64,000 nt of DNA from a virus. The position numbers and the translations under genes are program-made. The stretch is from IMG/VR virus record IMGVR_UViG_3300025141_000065, positions 1 through 64,000 of that record, one strand, 5' to 3'. Every line of letters starts with the position of its first letter. The stretch's first letter is position 1. Below, one piece after another: positions 28,247 to 37,557 of the stretch. Under the pieces are notes generated by a model. That model was not told the origin of the DNA, did no database searches, and saw nothing but the letters and a program-made list of their open reading frames with translations.

Positions 28247-30247
28247 TTAAGAATCTATGTTAGCATCAATTTTTGTTGATGCGGAATTATTTTCTTTCTG
28301 TTTATTGTTTTCCCGACTGAATTTCCTAGGATCTGTAAATGTCGCCTTCTCAACATGAGTTACGCCGGTAGGAGATAAATTGGCTACATATTCCATATTA
28401 TTTTGAGAAAACCACATTTTACTTAAATCTGAAGTCACCTCTCTTATTACTGGAGACATAAATCCTTTTTCATTTAAGGACTCAACCCAAGATTTAGAAA
28501 GTGTTATATCATCTTTCTTGCGGATATCTCTATATTCTTTAGGATTTTTATCCCCACGAGGATTTGTATACCACGATTTATCTACATTTTCAGCTCTAGC
28601 TTCTGCGTATTCATCTATATCTCTTTCTTCATCTGGAGCTTTATCTGCCCAATTAGGAGTTACGCCACCAGTTCTACCCTTAAACTTTCGCTGTGATCTG
28701 GGAATGGATTTTTCAAGCGGCTCCTCCTCGCCTTCTTCTTCATATTCAATGTCTTCATCAACCATCGCTTGTTGTTCTTGCATCTGTTGTTCCATTTCCA
28801 TTTGTTGTTTTTGTTGTTCAATTCCTATAGCCAGCTGTTCAGCAGACAGTTTAGCCGTAGGAACATATTCACCACTAACAATGAAGTCAGCCTCCCATAT
28901 TGGGGTATCCTGTTCTTTCAATCTAACATCAAATCCAAGTTGAGCAAACTGACTAACAATTTGAATTTTCTGTTGTGCAAATGATAACCTAGTATTCTCA
29001 GCCTTCTCTTCAGGTTGTGGTAATCTGATTTCATAATCAGTTATACCGAAAGCTTTTAAGAGCTGAGGGAATATTTTTTCGTGGAATAATCTTTGGTCGC
29101 CTTCTACTACACGACTCATAACAACTAATTGCTGTGTTTGACTTGATAATCCTCCGAAAGCTTCAGGTGCGCCCTGCCAAGCTGGAGTTACACCCCACAT
29201 TGCAGCCACCCTTTCTCTAATTTCATCTCGAACAGGAAGATAATCCATCTCCTGAAGGGTATGAAATAAACGAACCAGATCAACACGGCCCCTTTGATTT
29301 CTAGCAGATACAGCTACCATTGGTATATAGTTTGGATCAATTCGAGTCTGGGCTGCTATATGTTCCCGTTCTCTACGTAATGATTCTGGATCATCTGTAG
29401 TTACCATTAACATAGCCGCTGGCATCTTTCTCTCAAAGAAATACCTATAGAGATTCTTATCCATCCCCACTAAAGTTAAAGCTTTTTCAAAAATAGTGAG
29501 TAGTGGACTCCAACCATAAGTTTCAGAAGGGGAAAACTTAGATAAGTGAATAATTTCACTATCTGTAAAATACATATGTTTATTTCTATGATAATATTTG
29601 TACATCGCAGGATGCATTTCAATATCACAATTATCCTGTTTACATTGCCCTGAAGCTTCCTGTACATTTTCTCTATGTAAAGGGCAAAGGAAATGAGAAT
29701 TTTTAGGTAATCCGGCAGTATCAAGATCAAATTCCATTAAAGCTGGATTTAAACGTCTAATCTCCTGCATCTTAGCAGTAACTTTACCCTCACCAACATC
29801 TGTATATTCCTTAGCTAAATATAAAAACCCATCATCAAGAGAATTTACATCGAAATGGAATTGTCGTAATACCTCTTCTATACTTTGATCAAATACATTA
29901 CAATCAGCTGTCCAGTTTTTAAGTTTTTCTTTCTGTTTTGGATCTGGGTTTTCTACAGTTGGGACAAATTCTAATCCCCGCCTAAAAACCTCTCCTGTTA
30001 TATGGGATAAAGGGCCTCTAATCTCCTCTACAGACATGGCTATTGTTTGTAAATCTTGTACAAGTTGTTGCCTGTATGCCATTTGATGGCGTATCCATGT
30101 ATTAACCACATGATCTAAACCTATAGTAGGCGCAGCGTTGGTGTCCCCACTCGCTTTCATCACATCCAACAAACTGATTTGCTTATTCAAATCAGCCATC
30201 TGTTGTGTCATTTTTGGAACCTGTGGAAGGTATTCTGACAACTTCAT
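28247..30247 (-). CDS. Portal protein
   Basis: 666 residues, long for a portal. Recognisable elements are the IIHLSKFSPSETYGWSPLLT segment after residue 230 and VRDEIRERVAAMWGVTPAW followed by a PEAFGGLSSQTQQLVV motif, typical of phage portals. A C-x2-H-x10-C-x4-C cluster (C188, H191, C202, C207) suggests a structural zinc site in the clip or wing. The C-terminal 200 residues are charged, low-complexity extension. It forms the 12-fold DNA channel of the head. Confidence 0.85.
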   Translation of the reverse strand: MKLSEYLPQVPKMTQQMADLNKQISLLDVMKASGDTNAAPTIGLDHVVNTWIRHQMAYRQQLVQDLQTIAMSVEEIRGPLSHITGEVFRRGLEFVPTVENPDPKQKEKLKNWTADCNVFDQSIEEVLRQFHFDVNSLDDGFLYLAKEYTDVGEGKVTAKMQEIRRLNPALMEFDLDTAGLPKNSHFLCPLHRENVQEASGQCKQDNCDIEMHPAMYKYYHRNKHMYFTDSEIIHLSKFSPSETYGWSPLLTIFEKALTLVGMDKNLYRYFFERKMPAAMLMVTTDDPESLRREREHIAAQTRIDPNYIPMVAVSARNQRGRVDLVRLFHTLQEMDYLPVRDEIRERVAAMWGVTPAWQGAPEAFGGLSSQTQQLVVMSRVVEGDQRLFHEKIFPQLLKAFGITDYEIRLPQPEEKAENTRLSFAQQKIQIVSQFAQLGFDVRLKEQDTPIWEADFIVSGEYVPTAKLSAEQLAIGIEQQKQQMEMEQQMQEQQAMVDEDIEYEEEGEEEPLEKSIPRSQRKFKGRTGGVTPNWADKAPDEERDIDEYAEARAENVDKSWYTNPRGDKNPKEYRDIRKKDDITLSKSWVESLNEKGFMSPVIREVTSDLSKMWFSQNNMEYVANLSPTGVTHVEKATFTDPRKFSRENNKQKENNSASTKIDANIDS

Positions 30248-30251
30248 ATAA

Positions 30252-30704
30252 TTATTCCTTATTACCTAAATTGGTCATATCCTGTATTGAAACTAATTTT
30301 AATATTGTGTTCATAGCTTTTTCTTTTAATTCATAATCATTTGTGGGGGAGGTGTCGTGTATCCGTTGATTTTTTTCTTCTTTTAGTTTTGTTATTTGGT
30401 CATGTAAAGATTGTATATCTTCATCCCTTTTTAATATCCCCTCATCTAATTCGGCTAATTCCGATTCGTTTACCCCGTGATTAGCATTTTGTAAAACCCC
30501 TAATCTCCCCGCTTCTTTCACTAAAGCGTGGAACTGTCCTTCTGAAAGTAAAACTACTGCTGGACTATCATCCGGAATATCAGAATCTGCATCAACCTGC
30601 TTAAGGTCATCATGCCATGTATCTAATATCCTCCACGTCCTCGCTTCATCTTGTAATGCTACATATTGCAGTTCTCCACCAGCTAACATGTTTCCTATAG
30701 GCAT
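30252..30704 (-). CDS. Hypothetical protein, 150 aa
   Basis: N-terminal segment with YVALQDEARTWRILDTWHDD, then a coiled coil (IQSLHDQITKLKEEKNQRIH). Lies between the glutaredoxin and portal genes, four bases from the portal start. Unknown; may be a small structural or regulatory protein. Confidence 0.65.
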   Translation of the reverse strand: MPIGNMLAGGELQYVALQDEARTWRILDTWHDDLKQVDADSDIPDDSPAVVLLSEGQFHALVKEAGRLGVLQNANHGVNESELAELDEGILKRDEDIQSLHDQITKLKEEKNQRIHDTSPTNDYELKEKAMNTILKLVSIQDMTNLGNKE

Positions 30705-30717
30705 TATTAATTCTCCT

Positions 30718-30954
30718 CTATATACTAAAAGCTTGTTCTAATTTCTTAACGTTATAACCTACTATGTAAGTTATATCCCCCTCGTTTTGTATAATTGTTA
30801 TCGGGGTTGATTGATAACCCTTCTGAATGAGTTCTCTCCTATTTTCTTCCTCTGTAATATTTTTTTCTGTATATGAAATATTATTTTTGCCTAACCAAGA
30901 TTTCGTAGCCATACATGGAGAGCAACCATTGGATGTATATATTATTACCCCCAT
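30718..30954 (-). CDS. Glutaredoxin / NrdH-like redoxin
   Basis: 78 residues: GVIIYTSNGCSPCMATKSWL with the CSPC active site (Cys11, Cys14), STPITII carrying the cis-proline, and a GYN element near the end. Length fits NrdH-type redoxins. Immediately downstream of the ribonucleotide reductase gene, so it is probably that enzyme's electron donor. Confidence 0.9.
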   Translation of the reverse strand: MGVIIYTSNGCSPCMATKSWLGKNNISYTEKNITEEENRRELIQKGYQSTPITIIQNEGDITYIVGYNVKKLEQAFSI

Positions 30955-30998
30955 AAATTCTCCTAGTTACTTTATTATACTCAAATTATATTAATTAC

Positions 30999-32948
30999 CT
31001 AAGCAATAACACAAGCACTGAAGCCACAAGCCTTACAAGTCTCACAACCTGATTCCATCACTATGTATGGACTATTGCAACAATCCTCTGTATTTGGATA
31101 ATTTTCTTCTTTTGTTAAAGGTAAGGTAAATTCTAATTGATTACCTTCATTTGTCCCTTTAACTAACACTTCTTTCTCCCTACTTCCGGCTCTATATACA
31201 GTAATACCCTTACATTTCGTATCCCACGCTAACCTATAAGCATTTTTAACATCATCCACTGACGCTTTATTTGCAAAATTAATGGTTTTAGAGATTCCAG
31301 AATCTACATGTTTTTGGAATGTGGATTGCATTAATACATGATCTTCAGGTGAAATGTCTGGAGAAGTAATATAAACATTTTTTACCCATGTGGGTATAGC
31401 ATATGAGTATTCTTGTAATGAACCCCCATTAGCAAGATACTCCATCAACTCTTGAGAATAAAAACCGTATTCTTTAGCATCCTTCTTAAAATACTTATTT
31501 ACATAGTTAAATGATTTACCCTCTAAAATGTTTTGCTTTTTCCAAGCTAATGCAAATGTTGGTTCTATCCCACTTGAGCAATCAGCTAACATAGATATTG
31601 TTCCTGTCGGAGCAACAGTCAAGCGACAATGATTCCTGTACATTTCGGAATTTCTATCAAATGTACTATCCTCCCAAGCAGGGAAAGTTCCTCTTTGAGA
31701 ACCAAGATCCAAAGACTCATCATCAGCCCATTCTTTAATCTTGGACATTATTTCATTTCCAACTTCTCTAGCTGTTTCGGAATTATATGAAATTCTAAGT
31801 TGAATTAACAAATCTGCAAATCCCATTACCCCTAAGCCGATCTTTCGAGTAGCTTTAGTCATATGTTCTATGTCAGGAGTCGCATAGTGATTAGCGTCTA
31901 TTACATTGTCTAGGAATCTGGTTGATAAACGAGTCACCTTTTGTAGTCTTTCCCAGTTTATTTGAACTTTCCATGCAGGCCCCTCCACAAGTTGTAAATC
32001 CCTATTAATATAAAACTCTGCTAAATTAATTGAACCTAAATTACAAGATTCATTTCCTAAGAGAGGCTGTTCGCCACATGGGTTAGTAGCAATCATTTCT
32101 CCATAGGTTTCTGTTACATGATTATCTGTATTGACTTGATCTAAAAAGATCATTCCGGGTTCACCGTTTTTCCACGCCCCCTCAACTATCTTATTAAATA
32201 CAGCCTCAGCATTTAATTTTCCAGCTACTGTATTATTATGGGGATTAATTAAAGTATAATCTAATCCATTTATCACACAATCCATCCAATGTGAATCAAC
32301 TCCCACTGATATATTGAAATTATGAATATCCCCTTCATTAGACTTACAAGTAATAAACTCCAAAATATCAGGATGATAAACAGACATAACAGCCATATTC
32401 GCTCCATCACGTTTACCTCCTTGAGTTATCATAGAGGAAACCCGTGAAAGTGTTTTTAATACTTCTATCGGGCCACACGCAATTCCGTGAGTGGTTTTAA
32501 TTTTAGATCCTTTAGGTCTAATTTTTGAGAGCGAGAATCCGGTTCCACCACCAAACTTTTGTACCATAGCTGTGTCAGTAGCAGCTTTCATAATACCTTC
32601 CATCGAATCTTCTAAAGGTAAAACGAAACATGCGGATAAGGTTCCCTGCTCTGTTCCAGCATTCATTAAAGTTGGGGAATTGGGTATGAATTCAAGATTA
32701 GAAAGCATTTCAAAAAAGTCGTTTTCAATTAACTCCGTTTCTACCGGTAAAGTGTAGTAAGTAGTTTCTATAGAAGAAATTGCTTTAGCAACTCTTTTAA
32801 ACAATGTATTGCTATCTTCAACAACATTCCCATTTGTATCTTTTAATAAATACCTATGTTCTAAAATTGTTTCCGCCTGCTTTGATAAAGCCTTATTATG
32901 TGTTGTTAATGTTGTTGTAGCAACGCTTGTCATCCTCTTGTCCTCCAA
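30999..32948 (-). CDS. nrdJ: Class II (B12-dependent) ribonucleotide reductase
   Basis: 649 residues. Reduces ribonucleotides to deoxyribonucleotides using adenosylcobalamin. Seen: LSACFVLPLEDSM (Cys107), KFGGGTGFSLSKIRPKGSKI, NPCGEQ (thiyl Cys291, Glu293), second active-site Cys302, APTGTISMLADCSSGIEP and a Cys-rich C-terminus (C635, C638, C641, C646) for re-reduction. The 11-residue gap between Cys291 and Cys302 is as in known class II enzymes. No N-terminal ATP-cone. Inserted between large terminase and portal, with its redoxin just downstream. Implies a host that makes or imports cobalamin. Confidence 0.93.
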   Translation of the reverse strand: MEDKRMTSVATTTLTTHNKALSKQAETILEHRYLLKDTNGNVVEDSNTLFKRVAKAISSIETTYYTLPVETELIENDFFEMLSNLEFIPNSPTLMNAGTEQGTLSACFVLPLEDSMEGIMKAATDTAMVQKFGGGTGFSLSKIRPKGSKIKTTHGIACGPIEVLKTLSRVSSMITQGGKRDGANMAVMSVYHPDILEFITCKSNEGDIHNFNISVGVDSHWMDCVINGLDYTLINPHNNTVAGKLNAEAVFNKIVEGAWKNGEPGMIFLDQVNTDNHVTETYGEMIATNPCGEQPLLGNESCNLGSINLAEFYINRDLQLVEGPAWKVQINWERLQKVTRLSTRFLDNVIDANHYATPDIEHMTKATRKIGLGVMGFADLLIQLRISYNSETAREVGNEIMSKIKEWADDESLDLGSQRGTFPAWEDSTFDRNSEMYRNHCRLTVAPTGTISMLADCSSGIEPTFALAWKKQNILEGKSFNYVNKYFKKDAKEYGFYSQELMEYLANGGSLQEYSYAIPTWVKNVYITSPDISPEDHVLMQSTFQKHVDSGISKTINFANKASVDDVKNAYRLAWDTKCKGITVYRAGSREKEVLVKGTNEGNQLEFTLPLTKEENYPNTEDCCNSPYIVMESGCETCKACGFSACVIA

Positions 32949-32950
32949 TT

Positions 32951-34618
32951 TTATTTACGTATTCCACAATATAAACATAAACCACGTTCCGCTACCCAAA
33001 AAGAAGGACTGCAAACTACTTCTTTGCACTGTGGATTAGGTGCAGAAGACATGCGTTCCTGAGCGTTAACAGGTTCCATTTGTAATGCTTGGGCTGGGGA
33101 AGTTTTATTTACCTTCCTTAACCCTTGATTATCAAGCTTCTCTAACCTGCCTTCTGGTGTTTCATATGGACTTACAGCTTCAAACCAATCATTTGCACTG
33201 CCTAAATCCACAAACTTATACGCAGTATCATGTACTGCCTCTAATGCCATTGCTATTGAAAAGAAGGCGTCTCCGTGACCTAGTGGGGTATCGGGAGCCT
33301 TCAACTCATTACTTACTGATAATATTTGTTGTTTTTGTCTTTCATCTTTAATTAATCTTAAATTACCACTATGTACAAATTTCTCAAATATACCCGCCAT
33401 AGTGTTTTTTGACTTTCGACTAAATATTTTAGATAACCACCGAGTATCTAACCCCCTATCTTCTAACTCCCCTCTAGTATTATCTATATATCCAGAACTT
33501 AAATTAAAATTTTCCGCCACTTCATTAAGGTATTCAATCTGGTCTGAATACGACCAACCGTCTAAGAAGGATTGATGTATCTGTTCTACCCTTTCCCCAC
33601 GTTTTCTGAATAAAACTAAATGAGATGGATGTTTTTTCTTTCCCACATCAAACCCACCGAATACTTGGTCTCCAGACTCTAAATCACTAAAAACTTTAGT
33701 GGCAGGAGCGGACCTTAATATTTCATCTTCACATTTAAGTATATCTTCTTCGTCAAAATAAGCTTCAGTTGAAAAATGTGGTATTAACATGAATTCCGAA
33801 GCGAATGATTTAGGTCTTGCTTGTTGTTGTTGTAATAACCAGTCCTCCGAATATAATTCTGGCATTAAAACCCTTCTACCGGGTACAGGGTCTAAAGCAG
33901 GTAACACTCTTGATTTAAAACGACTATCTTCTTGAAGTTTAGTAAGGAGGTCTCCCGGCATCATCGGAGTCCCTAACACAATAGTTGGAGTCCCTCTTAA
34001 GGGGATGAACAGTGATTCTGTCATAAAATGGTCTTCTACCTTGGTTATCTGCCCTACATTTAAAGGATTCTCTGGATCACGTAATACGTCATCCGCTATT
34101 AATGCTCCATTAACATGCATTCCCCGTTTAAAGCTGAATAGCCCCCCATGCATTATCTCCACAGGTTTATTGTTTAAATAATATCTAGCTGAAAAATCTG
34201 CTTTGGGGCTTCTATTAACTAGTATCTCATTTAAAATAGGGTTTCTGGAAATCGCTTTATTAATTTCTGATATATGGTATTTCGCCATTCCATCAGAATA
34301 ACTAAGATAAAGTACAGAACAATCCCTTTGTGCGGTTAATAATCTCCAAACACTAAATGCATGTCCTAATACAGTAGATTTAAAATGGAATCTTGGTAAT
34401 ACTGCAACATAATTCATCCCAGTTTCCAGACATTCCTCTATATCGTCAGCTAATATTCCCACATGCCAAGCTTGAAAATACTCTGGATGGTCAAAACTAT
34501 AACACCATATATTTTGAAGGAAATCTTTAAAAGAACCAACTTTAAATTTCTCCTGCTTCTTTAAACCTTCCGAAAGTAAATTGAAGGCGTTTTCTACTGT
34601 TATTACATCATTAGCCAC
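32951..34618 (-). CDS. terL: Terminase large subunit
   Basis: 555 residues. ATPase: a Walker A-like loop PRFHFKST (75-82), unusual in lacking Gly before Lys80, Walker B LIADD (173-177) and motif C VLGTP (214-218). RNase H-like nuclease: GGFDVGKK (Asp324), GYIDN (Asp379) and GHGDAFFSIAMAL (Asp450). The C-terminal tail has four Cys (CKEVVC...CLYC), a possible zinc knuckle. Pumps DNA into the prohead. Follows the small subunit gene. Confidence 0.9.
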   Translation of the reverse strand: MANDVITVENAFNLLSEGLKKQEKFKVGSFKDFLQNIWCYSFDHPEYFQAWHVGILADDIEECLETGMNYVAVLPRFHFKSTVLGHAFSVWRLLTAQRDCSVLYLSYSDGMAKYHISEINKAISRNPILNEILVNRSPKADFSARYYLNNKPVEIMHGGLFSFKRGMHVNGALIADDVLRDPENPLNVGQITKVEDHFMTESLFIPLRGTPTIVLGTPMMPGDLLTKLQEDSRFKSRVLPALDPVPGRRVLMPELYSEDWLLQQQQARPKSFASEFMLIPHFSTEAYFDEEDILKCEDEILRSAPATKVFSDLESGDQVFGGFDVGKKKHPSHLVLFRKRGERVEQIHQSFLDGWSYSDQIEYLNEVAENFNLSSGYIDNTRGELEDRGLDTRWLSKIFSRKSKNTMAGIFEKFVHSGNLRLIKDERQKQQILSVSNELKAPDTPLGHGDAFFSIAMALEAVHDTAYKFVDLGSANDWFEAVSPYETPEGRLEKLDNQGLRKVNKTSPAQALQMEPVNAQERMSSAPNPQCKEVVCSPSFWVAERGLCLYCGIRK

Positions 34619-34620
34619 GA

Positions 34621-35127
34621 CTATTTATCTTCCTCCTGATTTTGTACCAGAGTCTTTAATTTAACGGCTATCTTATTCAAAATATCCTGATCGGATATCT
34701 CTTCAACTAAAATCCCTAAAACATCCTGAACGAATTGTAGGTTTATCAGTCCAGATAAAACATCCCTTTGCCCTTTAATTGCTATGTCTACAGCCTTTAC
34801 AGCATCAAAGGCCTTTTCAAAAGGTAACCCCTCCGATTCTCTAAATGCTTTATTAGATAATGATGTGTACCTCTCAAGCTGTTCATGTTGCAATCTTGCA
34901 AATTTCTGTCCTTCTGATTCGGCGATCTTTTGTTGATTATCAGACCTAGCAACGGCTTTCTGTTCACCCCAACCATATTGCTTCGCCCACGCATAGATAG
35001 TCACAGGCTTCACTTCTGTGTCATTTTCTTTGGATATTATTTCTGCTATTTCTTTAGCAGTTTTATCTCCAGCTACAAATAATTTCATAGCATCAAGTTT
35101 TACAGATTCAGGAAATCTTTTAGGCAT
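34621..35127 (-). CDS. terS: Terminase small subunit (HTH)
   Basis: 168 residues. N-terminal helix-turn-helix (ESVKLDAMKLFVAGDKTAKE, then VTIYAWAKQYGWGEQK), then helical oligomerisation region. Directly upstream of the large terminase. The HTH plus the YGWGEQ-type ending is usual in small terminases, which recognise the packaging site. Confidence 0.8.
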   Translation of the reverse strand: MPKRFPESVKLDAMKLFVAGDKTAKEIAEIISKENDTEVKPVTIYAWAKQYGWGEQKAVARSDNQQKIAESEGQKFARLQHEQLERYTSLSNKAFRESEGLPFEKAFDAVKAVDIAIKGQRDVLSGLINLQFVQDVLGILVEEISDQDILNKIAVKLKTLVQNQEEDK

Positions 35128-35136
35128 TTACCCCTC

Positions 35137-35637
35137 CTATTCATACATGCTGTTAGGGTCTAACGCCCCATATCCAGCATCAGAAACATGTTGGGAATCA
35201 ATATTCCCTCCAATAGGAGAACCATCAGATTGTAAAACGCTAGTAAAATCAAAATGACCTGTCTTTTTCGTAGATGACGTAAAGCAAGTAGGCACTTTAA
35301 TTTTAAATTTTCCTGCTCCTATATATACCTCATCATAAGTAATAGCTATCTCATCTCTTGCACATATAGATGACCATATAGCTTCCTGTTCTGCTATGGG
35401 GGCATACAATTTATTTTTTAATATTGTTCCGGAAGTTCTTTGTAAGCCTTTTATTTCCTGATTATATTTACAATCAATGTACTTACACCAAACCACTACC
35501 CCACGTTCTTTTTTCACATCCTCTAAAGTAGGTAATTTCTTTGGGAATTTATCTGCATACTTCTTTTTTTTCTTTACTGCTTTACTGTTAAAATGAATCT
35601 GAATTTCTGGTCTTACCTTTTTTAAACCGCCTACCAT
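35137..35637 (-). CDS. Hypothetical protein, 166 aa
   Basis: Very basic N-terminus (KAVKKKKKYADKFPKKLP), then VVVWCKYIDCKYNQEI with a pair of Cys, further Cys at SICARDE and PTCFTSS, suggesting a metal site. Lies between the RuvC-like resolvase and terminase genes, so a DNA-processing or packaging role is plausible. Family not recognised. Confidence 0.65.
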   Translation of the reverse strand: MVGGLKKVRPEIQIHFNSKAVKKKKKYADKFPKKLPTLEDVKKERGVVVWCKYIDCKYNQEIKGLQRTSGTILKNKLYAPIAEQEAIWSSICARDEIAITYDEVYIGAGKFKIKVPTCFTSSTKKTGHFDFTSVLQSDGSPIGGNIDSQHVSDAGYGALDPNSMYE

Positions 35638-36092
35638 TAGTCTAATCTCCTTTTATTCCATAACGCTATACATGCCGCATCGGCATAATCTTGTTCAGGG
35701 AAAACATCTCCCCATTTATCTACCGCAAATTGTCTGATATCATCTTTTGAGGCATTTCCTTTACCTAAAACACCTTTTTTCCATTGTTTATTATCCACCC
35801 TAATCGCATCAATACCCTTTTGTAACAAAGTACCCCAAGCAAACCCAACTACATGAGCGATTGCGATAGTCGCCTTTGGATTTTGAATAAAAATCGCTGC
35901 TTCAATGGAAGCTTTATCAGTTATATTTATTTTACTCAAATCATTAAAAAATCCTACCGATATTTCAGGGAATCTTTCCTCAAAATTTTTCTTTTTACTG
36001 CCCCACTTATACATTGAACTTATTTGTTCTTCAGGATCTAATAAAACTCCATGAATAGCAAGCGAAGAACAGTCCAAACCTAAATAATTCAT
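35637..36092 (-). CDS. RuvC-like Holliday junction resolvase
   Basis: 151 residues. RNase H fold with catalytic acids Asp7 (LGLDCSS), Glu64 (SIEAAIF), Asp135 and Asp138 (DYADAACIALW). The KGNASKDDIRQF segment matches the RuvC family. Resolves branched replication intermediates before packaging. Shares the stop/start region with neighbours on both sides. Confidence 0.85.
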   Translation of the reverse strand: MNYLGLDCSSLAIHGVLLDPEEQISSMYKWGSKKKNFEERFPEISVGFFNDLSKINITDKASIEAAIFIQNPKATIAIAHVVGFAWGTLLQKGIDAIRVDNKQWKKGVLGKGNASKDDIRQFAVDKWGDVFPEQDYADAACIALWNKRRLD

Positions 36093-36580
36093 ACATTAGG
36101 CCTGTAAGTTCTTAGAGCAACAACTCTTGAAACTGTATTATACGCGGTAGTATATGTATTTAATAAACCGGAAATCTTCTTAAGTTTAACTTGTGCATCT
36201 ATGATCTCCTGTTTAGCAGCTAATATATCTGGGAATTTAGTTAAAATCTCACCCCTAAGCTCTTCTTTTGTGGGTTTTCGTATGGAAAGATCCTCATATA
36301 TTTTAGCTATTTTAAAATGTGCTATACTATAATCTTCCACAAAAGAAGCTTCTAATGCTCCCATTACTGCTTCTTGGTCAGCTAATTCAGTTTCTATATA
36401 AGCTTTATAACCCCCATACATAGTTAGAAAAGTTTCTAATTGTTTATTTTCAACATTCATTAAATTAGAAAAGTCTAAGTCATCCCTTTCAGACAAGTCC
36501 ATGCTAAAACTGGGTATATTAAGAGCGTCTACCTCTTGTTTAGCATTCTCTAAAGATTTTGTCGGTGTCCAATCCTTCAT
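36089..36580 (-). CDS. Helical hypothetical protein, 163 aa
   Basis: Almost wholly helical with coiled-coil character (LETFLTMYGGYKAYIETELA; KQEIIDAQVKLKKISGLLNT). ATGA overlap with the resolvase gene. Lies in the recombination block; function unknown. Confidence 0.65.
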   Translation of the reverse strand: MKDWTPTKSLENAKQEVDALNIPSFSMDLSERDDLDFSNLMNVENKQLETFLTMYGGYKAYIETELADQEAVMGALEASFVEDYSIAHFKIAKIYEDLSIRKPTKEELRGEILTKFPDILAAKQEIIDAQVKLKKISGLLNTYTTAYNTVSRVVALRTYRPNV

Positions 36581-36595
36581 AATAAATTCTCCTGA

Positions 36596-37282
36596 TTATT
36601 TTAAATTAACTTTTTTACACGCACACCAAACCAATCCTGTACATCTGGTTGGTGGAACCCTCATATTTTGTATATTAAAACATCTGGTTAATATATCGTC
36701 CCATTGTTTTAAATCCCGCTTAACTAAAAAGGTTTTAATTTTTTGATTATCTTTGTTTTCATAAAAAACAGTTCCTATATCATAATGTCCTATATTAAGA
36801 TACATCTGAAGTTGGGTTTTATGATCCTCTCTAGGACCGTTTAATTTACCAAAATAGTAATTGTTTATCGACTTTAATTCTACAGGAACTATCCCATGCT
36901 CTTTATGTTTAATAAGGAAATCTATTCTTCCTGACATTGGAGGGTTTTCATGTTTCACCTTCACCTCTTGACCCATTAGAATACCTAGTTCTTTAAACCA
37001 AACCTCAACTCGTTTTTCTAAATAACTACCATTCTGGAATATACGATTTAATATAGGTTCTAATTTGGTTTCAGGCATCTGCCCGTTAAAGATCAACCAT
37101 ACCGCCCGATCACATTTATTACTTAATGTAGATGGGTGAAAAACGCCGCTTCTTGATGGTGTCATTGTGCTGGTTAAATACTCATCTAGTGCAGTGTTTA
37201 GCCACACATCTTCGGGTTGTATTTCTATTGTTCTGGGATTGTCTGGTCTTTTATCATCGTTAAATTTAATAATTCCCGGCAT
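36596..37282 (-). CDS. Cas4/RecB-like PD-(D/E)xK nuclease
   Basis: 228 residues. Nuclease motifs GRIDFLI (Asp121), VELKS (Glu135, Lys137) and QLQMYL (Gln157). Cys57 in the N-terminus together with Cys214, Cys220 and Cys222 fit a Cas4/AddB-type iron-sulphur cluster. Such phage enzymes act as 5'-3' exonucleases in recombination. Overlaps the upstream nuclease gene by 58 bases. Confidence 0.85.
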   Translation of the reverse strand: MPGIIKFNDDKRPDNPRTIEIQPEDVWLNTALDEYLTSTMTPSRSGVFHPSTLSNKCDRAVWLIFNGQMPETKLEPILNRIFQNGSYLEKRVEVWFKELGILMGQEVKVKHENPPMSGRIDFLIKHKEHGIVPVELKSINNYYFGKLNGPREDHKTQLQMYLNIGHYDIGTVFYENKDNQKIKTFLVKRDLKQWDDILTRCFNIQNMRVPPTRCTGLVWCACKKVNLK

Positions 37283-37557
37283 AAAATTTCCTTTATAGCT
37301 TTCCTCGTATCCTCTTTAATGTGTAAAATATATTCCACATCATTATATTTTTGTAACTTTACATCTCTTTTTCGATCACGCTTTTTTAAATGTCCATATG
37401 TTCCGTCAGCTTCAACAACCATTCTGAGTTCTGGTATATAAAAATCTACCGTGTATGGGTAAAAATCATATTGTTCTGTATACCTAAGCCCTAAATCAGA
37501 TAAACACTCAGCAATTATATTCTCCTGCTTTGTAAAATCTCTAGGTAGTAAGCTCAC
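37225..37557 (-). CDS. VSR/DUF559-type endonuclease
   Basis: About 110 residues. ATG at 37611 would overlap recA-like coding by 71 bases; a GTG at 37557 has AAGGA 7 bases upstream and is preferred. Motifs: E-x-I-x3-L-x2-LG-x2-Y, then YTVDFYIPELRMVVEADG and KKRDRKRD, the core of very-short-patch-repair-like and DUF559 nucleases. Single-strand nick or repair endonuclease in the recombination block. Confidence 0.8.
   Translation of the reverse strand: MSLLPRDFTKQENIIAECLSDLGLRYTEQYDFYPYTVDFYIPELRMVVEADGTYGHLKKRDRKRDVKLQKYNDVEYILHIKEDTRKAIKEILCRELLNLTMIKDQTIPEQ

Noticed and set aside
30999-32948. Class I ribonucleotide reductase large subunit
   Set aside because: No small subunit gene nearby, no ATP-cone, and the Cys spacing and Cys-rich tail fit class II.
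36596-37282. Cas4-like nuclease as sign of a phage CRISPR system
   Set aside because: No Cas1, Cas2 or repeat array; it lies among recombination genes, where such nucleases are common in phages.
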